Source: Spongilla lacustris
Taxonomy: Eukaryota; Porifera; Demospongiae; Spongillida; Spongillidae
Reading direction: 5' to 3'
Assembly: GCA_949361645.1 (NCBI GenBank)
Contig: OX442437.1
Location: 3,120,296-3,184,295, forward strand
DNA: 64,000 nucleotides
Numbering within the stretch: position 1 is the first letter of the stretch; each line of letters begins with the position of its first letter. Shown one piece after another: positions 56,520 through 64,000 of this stretch. The notes below the pieces were generated by a model, which saw only the letters and a program-made list of their open reading frames with translations, was not told the origin of the DNA and did no database searches. Made by a program: the position numbers and the translations under genes.

Positions 56520-57000
56520 TGTGGAAGGAGGGAGGGGACTGATGGGAGGGAAAAGAGGTAGTGGGGAGGGAAAGGAGGTAGTGAGGAGGGAAAGGAGGTA
56601 GTGGGGAGGGAAAAGAGGTAGTGGGGAGGGAAAGGAGGTAGTGGGGAGGGAAAGGAGGTAGTGGGGAGGGAAAAGAGGTAGTGGGGAGGGAAAAGAGGTA
56701 GTGGGGAGGGAAAGGAGGTAGTGAGGAGAGAAAGGAGGTAGTGGGGAGGGAAAGGAGGTAGTGGGGAGGGAAAGGAGGTAGTGGGGAGGGAAAGGAGGTA
56801 GTGGGGAGGGAAAGGAGGTAGTGGGGAGGGAAAGGAGGTAGTGGGGGGGAAAGGAGGTAGTGGGGGGGAAAGGAAGTAGTGGGGGGAAAGGAGGTAGTGG
56901 GGAAGGGAAAGGAGGTAGTGGGGAGGGAAAGGAGGTAGTGGGGAGGGAAAGGAGGTAGTGGGGAGGAAAGAAGGTAGTGGGGAGGGAAAGGAGGTAGTGG
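56520..57000 (+). repeat. 20-bp polypurine minisatellite, about 24 units
   Basis: Unit GAGGTAGTGGGGAGGGAAAG, almost purine-only on the plus strand. Twenty is not a multiple of three, so minus-strand translation cycles all frames every 60 bp (FPPHYLLSLPTTS-type); that open frame is not a gene. Confidence 0.95.
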
Positions 57001-57051
57001 AAGGAGCATATGAAGAAGGGGGAATAAGGGAAGGGGAAGGGAGCTTCTTAC

Positions 57052-57132
57052 ACATAGGAGGAACGCTAACACTGCTGTACTGGAATCAGAAGGAGCGTTG
57101 ATTGCAACAAGAAGAATTGAGCTAGGTGAACC
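57052..57132 (-). CDS. Candidate 81-bp exon in module copy B
   Basis: Bounded by TTTACATCTTCAG before 57132 and GTAAGA after 57052. The 27 codons (GSPSSILLVAINAPSDSS, then TAVLAF and on) are open and phase 0. A diverged counterpart at about 54995-55067 keeps the acceptor but has lost the donor. No family is recognised. Confidence 0.25.
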
Positions 57133-57870
57133 CTGAAGATGTAAAGAGTCAAAATTAGTAAGGCTAATGTGCAATACAGACCTCATCAACAGACAAATGT
57201 AAACAAATACACAGCAATCAGAACATGTACCCGGTACATGTAGCTACAGGCCATATTTCTGTAACCAATAGGTACAACCTAGTACACATACAAAAACGCT
57301 TCAATGCCATCGAATTGGGATTATTAAAAATTAGTACATACCTCAACACAGTGCTGCTAAGATCTAGATATGTGTGTGTGCATTGCAGTTAGTGTGTTTG
57401 CGAGTGTGTATGTGTTTGTGTTAAGTAACTTCACAGTACTAGAAGTGAAAGCATACAGAACTTGGGACCCTACAGGATAGGGCATGTCTATCATGATTGC
57501 TTCATGCATGGGTCCTAAAATGTCTGAAAGGAACATGGAGAGGGGTGTGCATCATTTGGTGAGTATCCAAGGGGCAAGGGCAACCTACTTATTAGTTTTG
57601 TAATGGACACCCATGTCACCAACATTTATAAGCCATTGTTTGTGTTAACCACACTCACATCATCCCAGAATACATATCGTCCCATAACACACATCATCAC
57701 AGCACCAAACATCATCCCAGCGCACAGCGTTGTTTATATCTTTAACTTAACCGACCCAGATTGTCGTACAAAGTCAAATCAAAACCACAATGAAATGCCC
57801 AAAACAACTGAACTACACCAAACTCTACATAAATGTGGGAACTAACCTTGGTTCATCCTTCCAATGTCAG

Positions 57871-57930
57871 TACATTGTTGGTCGCAAGATATTGCCCCAG
57901 TACATTGTTGGTCGCAAGATATTGCCCCAG
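57871..57930. repeat. 30-bp direct duplication
   Basis: TACATTGTTGGTCGCAAGAT followed by ATTGCCCCAG occurs twice in tandem. The surrounding sequence to 59200 shows no recognisable gene. Confidence 0.85.
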
Positions 57931-59199
57931 CACCCTCACCTGGTGGCTGGCACACAGCATGTCAAGGAGCTCGGTTTCAAGCAACCAGCAAGCTCAGCTA
58001 TTATTGTCTCTATGTATGATGTGCCAGAACATGGGAGGCGAGTTGCAATGTCTGGAAACAAAGAACGCAGAGATGGGAACAGGTGCAGAGACGAGAAGGA
58101 TAAGTGGACCAAAGTTAAGACCAAAAGGTGACCAAGAACAAGGAAAACAGGTGTGTTCTCGCTGTGGTCATTCACAAAGGTGGAGCGATGTGCATGTAGT
58201 AGAAGTAGTCCAGCTGTTGAAATAATGTGTGTTGGTAGGAGGTAGCAAGACTTGTCAGCAGCACAGGTATCTAAGAAGCTGAATAAATGTTGTGTGGAAA
58301 TACCTTTAGTGCACACAATAGTGACAATCCATTGCTTGATCAAAGGTCAATAGTGGGTATGGATGGTTGGAAACCTGCAACTGCAAAATATATTCTCACA
58401 GTGTACATGTATGACAAGTCAGTAAGGAAGTCAATGGGGCAGTGTCAAGTTCAAGCACATAAACGACAGGTGGTGTTGATGTGGCTGGTTTGAGATATTG
58501 GAGACTAAGCACCATACTATGTTGTCACTGGATGCATGCCTGCCCCAAGCCTGAAAACACTGTCCTATGAGGCTGAATAAGTGTGTATGGCAGAAAAACT
58601 GAAGTGCCTATACAAGAATCGTGACACTGAGCTTGATGGTCATTCCACCGTAGAAGATGTGCCTCCTCTGGATGATATTCTGCTGAATATTGCCAGGGTC
58701 TTCTGTTATATGTCAAGGATGGCTTCATGTATTTAACGCACTTCCATTTAATGTTTCCTCAGCTGTCATGCCTGACAAGCCAGCAAGACGTCTCCACCTG
58801 CAGTAGTGCTTCAGCAGTGAGACCTCCTTGCTCACATCCATAGTGCCATTTCTGGGAAAGCAGTTTACTGTTTCAGATGATAGACATCCATAATAGTTAG
58901 AAGGTTGTGGTTGTGTCGAAATGCACACCAGTGTACATTTGTCAAGTTCCTTCATCATGATTCTGGTAATGGCACCATTTTTTGAAATTGTGTCCCACAC
59001 ATTTTGACCATGTCGAGAGTGGTTGACCTGGCAACCTCAAAAGCCTGAGGGCAAGTGCTGACTGCAGTATTCTACTCCTAGCAGAACCCAACCTGATGCT
59101 GAATAATGCTCTAGAGAGACAGCAGAGTGCCGTTCTTTAGATCTACAGCCTGCGCCATCCACTGTTCCACTTAGTGTTTCTGTCATAGGAAAGCAGTGT

Positions 59200-61500
59200 A
59201 GAAGAATGAATGAAGACCCCATTAAATCCTTCAGGTGTGAAGGGAAACATACTGTCTCTGTTCAGTGGATGACAAGAAACAGGGATGGAAGTAAACATTC
59301 ACATGGATCCAGATGTCTTGCCCAGTACCATTTAGGACTGAGACTAAAAGTGGGGAGGGAACTGGAGAGACTGTTTGAAGAAAAGGTCATCAAGCCAGCA
59401 CAGTTTTCTGAGAGGGCAGCACCCATCGTTCCAGCAGTGAAGCCAAATGGTTTTGTGAGGATGTGTGTTGACTATAAAGTTACTGTGCATTAGTGTGCTA
59501 AGAAGAGGATTATCCTTTTGAAGACCTTTTGAAGATAGAAGACCTTTACAGCACTCTCAGGTGGCAAAGAACTTATGACGTTGGATCTGGCAAATGCATA
59601 TTTGCAATTGCCACTGGAAAACAAGTCCAGGCAGTATGTGACCATAAATACACACAAAGGGCTGTTAAAGTATAACAGGCTCCCATTTGGTGTAACATCG
59701 GCACCTGCGATCTTCCAGAGAATGATAGAGAGTCTACTTCATTACATTCTCATAACTGGGGAAACAAAAGAGGACCATCTGAAGAATCTGGATGAAGTCC
59801 TAAAGAGGCATGGCACACATGCAGTTAAAGGTAAAAAGTGTCTCTTTCAGCAGGAGAAGGTAGATTACCTGTGACACTGCATCATGCATGAAGGATGGAA
59901 TTTTCCACACAGTGGCCAGTCAGAGCCATCAAGGAAGCGCCAGCACCCAAGGACAAACAGCAGTTGAGGCCTTCTTAGGGTTGCTCAAAATTCCTTCCAA
60001 ACATGTCAACAAAGCTCACACCCTTGCACTCCCTCTTGGAAAAAGCGAAATGTTGGCAAAGGTCTGGCATGTGATCTGTGTAAATCGAGGGAAAAGCATG
60101 TAAGGTGTGTAAGTGCCTGGAGCGATGCCCACTTGAACAGATCCTCTGACATCTGTTAGAACGGGGAAGGTAGGCCCTGCAGCATTGTGCAGACCGTTTG
60201 TCATGATGAACCATCAGGCACCCTGCATGATTGTAGAGTTGGAGCAGTCTTGGCTAATATGGCAGTGAACACCCAGTGGCATTTGTGTTATGAACATTAG
60301 CCTCAGTGGAGAAATACTATTCGCAATTGGATAAGGAAGGGCTAGCCATGAATTTTGGGGTGGAGAAATTTCACAACTTCTTGTTTGGAAGACAGTTCAC
60401 CATCTTCATGGATCACAAGCCTCTGAAGCGCTAGTTTGGAGAGGACAAGCCTATACTGCCTATGTGCCCACAAGTCAGGAAAGGACAAGGCCAATGCAGA
60501 TGTTGAGAAACTACACGCTGAACACAAGGGCATGTCTCGAATGAAGAGCTAGGGATGACGTTTGTATGGTGGCCAAACATGGATGCAAATGTGGAGGAAC
60601 GTGTCAAGAGGTATGAATTAAGTATGTCAAGCACACCACTAGGTTCCAGCAGCAGCTCCCTTGCAACCGTGGGAGTGGCCTGAGCTATGTGGTGCTATCT
60701 ACATGCTGACTATGCTGGCCCTGTTTCTGCTGATAATAGATGCATGGCTTGAAGCACACATAGTGAAATGTGATACCTCTGCAGCAACCTTCATAAGGAT
60801 GTGTCTTCATTATTCAAGAGTTCCCGAACAATTGGAGACAAATAAAGACTTCTCCCTGCCACCGAGCTTCTAGAGAGGGCTGCCCAGACAATGAAGTTGG
60901 CCCTGAAGAAAGTAGCAGGAAAGGATCCGTAGAGCTGCTTGATGAGGTTCCTCTTCAGCTATAGGATGACTCCTCATGCCTCTACAGGAGTGTCACCAGC
61001 CAAACTTCTGATGGGGAGGAGGCTAAGGACACTTATCCATGATCCATCCAGGTATGTAGGAGATAGGGGAAGCTACTCAGGAACTTGTGCAGGCTAAAGT
61101 AAGAGCAACTCAGGGAACGCTGAAGAGGTGGCGCACTAAGAGGGCCAAACCATACTCTTTCATCATTGGAGATCAGGTAATGACTAATTGGTAAAGTCTC
61201 CAGCATCGGAGGTCCTGACTCAGTAACAGTGGAGTTGTCAGGTGGACACAGAGTGTAAGAAGATATTTGTTCTTGCAGTTTGACTGAATCCAAAACTGTT
61301 GTTCTGAGAGAGATGTAGTTCCAAGACGTGTGAAACAGTCAAATGGAGTGATTTACTTTCCCTTGAGCATGAGCATAAGTTGCCCCTGGCAGTGCCTGCT
61401 CATGAACCAATTCTGTTCCCTGAAAGGGAACAGGAGCAGCTGGAACCATTTCCTGAGATGAACAGCAAGTCACAGTCCTACCTCTAGAAGACCAAGCTGA
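59200..61500 (+). pseudogene. Ty3/Gypsy Pol, heavily decayed (Gypsy-F)
   Basis: RT begins in ERLFEEKVIKPAQFSERAAP and CVDYKVTV near 59470, continues in LTLDLANAYLQLPLENKSRQ and RLPFGVTSAPAIFQRMIESL. The catalytic YxDD segment is deleted: SLLHYILITGETKEDHL joins the flanks directly near 59745. RNase H remains as FHNFLFGRQFTIFMDHKPLK near 60400, and the integrase as LLIIDAWLEAHIVKCDTSAA near 60740 and LMGRRLRTLIHDPS near 61020. Many stops. Non-functional. Confidence 0.75.
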
Positions 61501-61689
61501 AGCATCTCAGCTAAGGTTAGGAGACCTACAGCCAAGCTTAAGGAAGGAGGGATGTGATATCCTGACTCACTATGCTATGTAATGTTAGGATAACATGCAT
61601 ACAGAATGACATGGCAGATCTATTCGGATTGTGACCTAAATGTGATAATGTACTGTGACCTCAGGTCTAGGTGTCATACATAGGATTGG

Positions 61690-61960
61690 GGACATATCAG
61701 GAAGCCACAAAGCCCACGGATGAATAGTTAGTGGCTCTGAAGCTTGTCAAGAGCACACGTCCCGCTGTGATATACAACAGCATGAAAGCAGGGACTACTT
61801 GCTGGCTATGTGGTCAAAGTGAGCACTTACAGCAAAATTGCCTCATCTGAGGAGGACAGGAAGGTACAGTGTAGCTGCCCTTAATGTTGATGGGTTCCAT
61901 TGTAGGACACTCACTAAACTACTCTCTGGGTCAGCTGTGATGCTGTTAAGGAATGATTGA
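61690..61960 (+). pseudogene. Gypsy Gag zinc knuckle and protease remnant
   Basis: TCWLCGQSEHLQQNC near 61800-61845 is a clean CCHC knuckle (C-x2-C-x4-H-x4-C). About 60 bp later, LTKLLSGSAVMLLR resembles a protease active-site loop in which the catalytic Asp codon has been lost (normally DSGSA). It lies downstream of Gypsy-F Pol, so it belongs to a second element in tandem or to a rearranged copy. Confidence 0.6.
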
Positions 61961-62031
61961 AGATGAAGGACTACAGTTATTTGGATACACCTGTGGGTAA
62001 TAGCAAGCGGGGATTAGTAGGGCAATGTGTG

Positions 62032-62084
62032 TTGACAATTAAGGTTGTTGACAATTAAGGTTGTTGACAATTAAGGTTGTTGCC
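62032..62084. repeat. 17-bp tandem repeat, three units
   Basis: TTGTTGACAATTAAGGT repeated three times. Confidence 0.9.
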
Positions 62085-62089
62085 CTCTC

Positions 62090-63000
62090 AGTTGCATATT
62101 TATACATGAAGAGAAGGTAAGGCGGCAGTTACAAGGCCCATCAGCAATACTGCGTGCAGCGTTATACTGGAGCATGAAAACATTACTGTAAAAGTTGGAG
62201 TGGAGGCTGTGAACCACCACATGCTGAGTGGTGATCAAACACTGACAGAAAATGAAAGGGGTGCTGCAATATCACTGCCTAAAGATGTGATAGCAGATTA
62301 GGAAACACCGGCTAACTGTTACATTAGATTGATACATGGCCAACACAGCAAGATAATGATTACCTATTCACCAGAAGCAAGTGATTTGTGTGTTACTTGA
62401 TGGCATGCTTTCCCATGGCATCTCCCATTGTGCTGGTGTAAGGGTAAGGCTTTTGGCATGTGCACTGCTTCAGGTACATTCTAATGGCTAGTGCAATGTG
62501 TTCTTGCTGTTCTTCATTGGATATCCTCTCTAGTTTAGAATACTACTAGCGCTGTAGCAGAACTGCTGAGTTGCTATTAAAAGAACATCTCGGGAACCAC
62601 ATATAATCAGTAGTACCTCTCAGTTCCAGAAAATCACATATGTTGGGGCAGGTAATCTACAATAATAAGTTGTTCCACGTTAATTATATCATCAACTACT
62701 CAACAACATGTATACTAGATAACAATAATACTGGTAAGAGATATGGTCCTTTAAATGCAAGGACTCTAACCCTCCCCAATAAGAATACTTTACAGTTGTC
62801 TTTGCAATAGCAAAATACAAGTACACAGAATATGCAGAAATCAACTTCCATTGTCGAAATCTCAAACAGCAACTTATTGAACATTCCCTTACTTCCCTTT
62901 AAAATATCCAAAGCAATGCTCACCAAACACATTTATGCGCATGTACATGTCGCTGATAAGCATATATGTCCATGTGCATATCTGACCAGAAGGGTTTGTA
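62090..63000. other. No gene recognised
   Basis: AT-rich, many stops in all frames except a 78-codon frame at 62696-62932 (-) without family resemblance. Confidence 0.45.
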
Positions 63001-64000
63001 ACTTTAGATACCACAAACTCACTGTGAGAATAATGGCACCATACACTGCCATCTGCTCTGATCTCAGCATACTGTTGAACACGCCCTATGTGGAGCCACA
63101 GGTGTGGAGATATTCAAAACATCTGTGCCAGGGGTGGCCGTGATCTCCTGCACTTTGAGCTTACAGCAGTGAGGAATCTCCTTCCTTCGAGGGTCATGAA
63201 GAATAATTGATGAGACAGAACACCTGAAAATAAAGAGAAATGGTTAAGGCACATGTGAATACAATAATATAGGCATACCCATAATATCCACAGAAACTTC
63301 AACTTTCTCTTGTTCCTTTGTGTGCATGACCACATCATCCACAGATCACATCTCGATGGTGATAGACCACCAGCCCATCACATAGTAGGAGCTAGCAATA
63401 TATGTGATGGAAAGATGACAGGTGTATATGGATAAGGGACAGGAGGAAGGAATGGAGAAGAGGGCGAGGAAGGAATGGGGAGAAGAGGGCGAGGAAGGAA
63501 TGGGGAGAAGAGGGCGAGGAAGGAATGGGATATACATATCACTACATACATGCATGTACTAACAGATGAAGGTCCTTTGGAGTAAAAATATACCAATACC
63601 ATGTAGATCCCTCATGTAGATGTAGTGAACACAATCACATCGTCCCACACACACAATCACATCGTCCCACACACACAATCACATCGTCCCACACATACCA
63701 TCACATCATCCCACGCATACAATCACATCATACCACGCACACAAACACTCACACATCAGGATAGGAGTGATGTGGTTACTGGAGTAAATATGGACAAGGG
63801 AGAGGGGAGGGGAGTAAGGAATGGGGAAGAGAAGGGGGTAGAAATGGGGAGGTGAAGAATCAGGAGGAGTTTGTGAGAGGCTAACAGATGAAGGTACCCA
63901 ATGTTAGGTATCCTTGGAAACACTTCCATTGGATTAAATATAGATGCCTCATCTTTGGGGATAGAAAAGGTAGTCTTGTGAAACCCCAAAAAGGGAAAGG
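63000..64000. repeat. Module family, copy C (runs off the window)
   Basis: Module X at 63010-63450 matches 54270-54690, and 63770-64000 matches 56205-56480. It includes a 24-bp purine-rich minisatellite (GAGAAGAGGGCGAGGAAGGA type) at 63440-63535 and five 22-bp units of ACAATCACATCGTCCCACAC type at 63630-63745. Confidence 0.7.
63064..63223 (-). CDS. Candidate terminal exon in module copy C
   Basis: Follows a strong acceptor (CTCTTTATTTTCAG) and is open for 52 codons to a TGA at 63064, in one frame containing SSIILHDPRRKEIPHCCKLK and EITATPGTDVLNISTPV. Four of its residues are Cys in two clusters. The counterpart in copy A (about 54330-54470) keeps the acceptor but has stops. Product unknown; upstream exons not established. 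Confidence 0.25.

Larger units (their letters stand above)
56200..57890. repeat. Module family, copy B
   Basis: Contains module Y (56340-56480), a large polypurine minisatellite and module Z (57520-57870). The join GTTAC-GGAGTAAATATGGACA at 56210 recurs at 63775. It lacks module X. Confidence 0.65.

Noticed and set aside
56212..57189. 325-codon frame (-) rich in PPFPPHYLLSLPTTSF
   Set aside because: Translation of a 20-bp polypurine minisatellite; only the short splice-bounded block at 57052-57132 is worth keeping as a candidate.
58539..59200. Several frames of 60-90 codons on both strands before Gypsy-F
   Set aside because: No motif of Gag, protease or any host family could be recognised.

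Overview
The window reads as nuclear DNA of a marine invertebrate animal, quite possibly a sponge. The evidence is a spliced gene with very short introns (50-65 bp), metazoan-type transposon families (Ty3/Gypsy, BEL/Pao, DIRS-like, endonuclease-bearing non-LTR, hAT, Tigger/pogo, piggyBac-like), many TGTACATG-type palindromes and abundant minisatellites. No bacterial-type operons, rRNA or tRNA were seen. The organism call is inference from style; nothing in the sequence names the species. HOST GENES. Three host coding sequences are well supported. An intronless sigma-class glutathione S-transferase lies at 3589-4200 (+) behind a TATA box. On the minus strand, 14475 to 6942, lies a bicistronic MOCS2 locus that long-ORF searching misses because all its exons are short: MOCS2A (88 aa, three exons, ends in Gly-Gly) followed after only 7 spliced nucleotides by MOCS2B (146 aa, five exons, one of 24 nt). 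The two proteins are the small and large subunits of molybdopterin synthase. The large introns of MOCS2B have filled with minisatellites and a dead non-LTR retroelement. A zinc-finger-like exon at 2844-3105 (-) and short splice-bounded blocks at 57052-57132 and 63064-63223 (-) are weaker candidates. LAYOUT. 1-2700: non-coding, with a 24-bp minisatellite. 2844-4200: candidate exon and GST. 4276-5774: 1.5-kb foldback element with 603-bp arms and a TA target duplication. 6490-14475: MOCS2. 15960-28890: a graveyard of retroelement and transposon fragments (Gypsy gag with a 107-bp LTR, two Gypsy pol fragments, PIF1-like helicase, hAT, endonuclease domain, Tigger, DIRS recombinase). 28891-40315: a three-level nest: a DIRS-like element split by a Gypsy element with 131-bp LTRs, whose 3' LTR is itself split by a 6-kb foldback element. 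40320-45890: a BEL/Pao integrase split by a nearly intact Gypsy element with 85/95-bp LTRs. 45890-48490: fragments of endonuclease-bearing non-LTR elements. 49690-52345: 2.6-kb AT-rich satellite. 52716-53423: piggyBac-like MITE with TTAA ends. 54230-57890 and 63000-64000: a dispersed or tandem module family with polypurine minisatellites. 59200-62090: decayed Gypsy pol and gag. HOW IT FITS TOGETHER. Apart from GST (glutathione conjugation) and MOCS2 (molybdenum cofactor synthesis) almost everything is mobile or repetitive. Nested target duplications allow the insertions to be ordered in time, and the two inverted-repeat elements carry no recognisable transposase, so they must be moved by enzymes encoded elsewhere.
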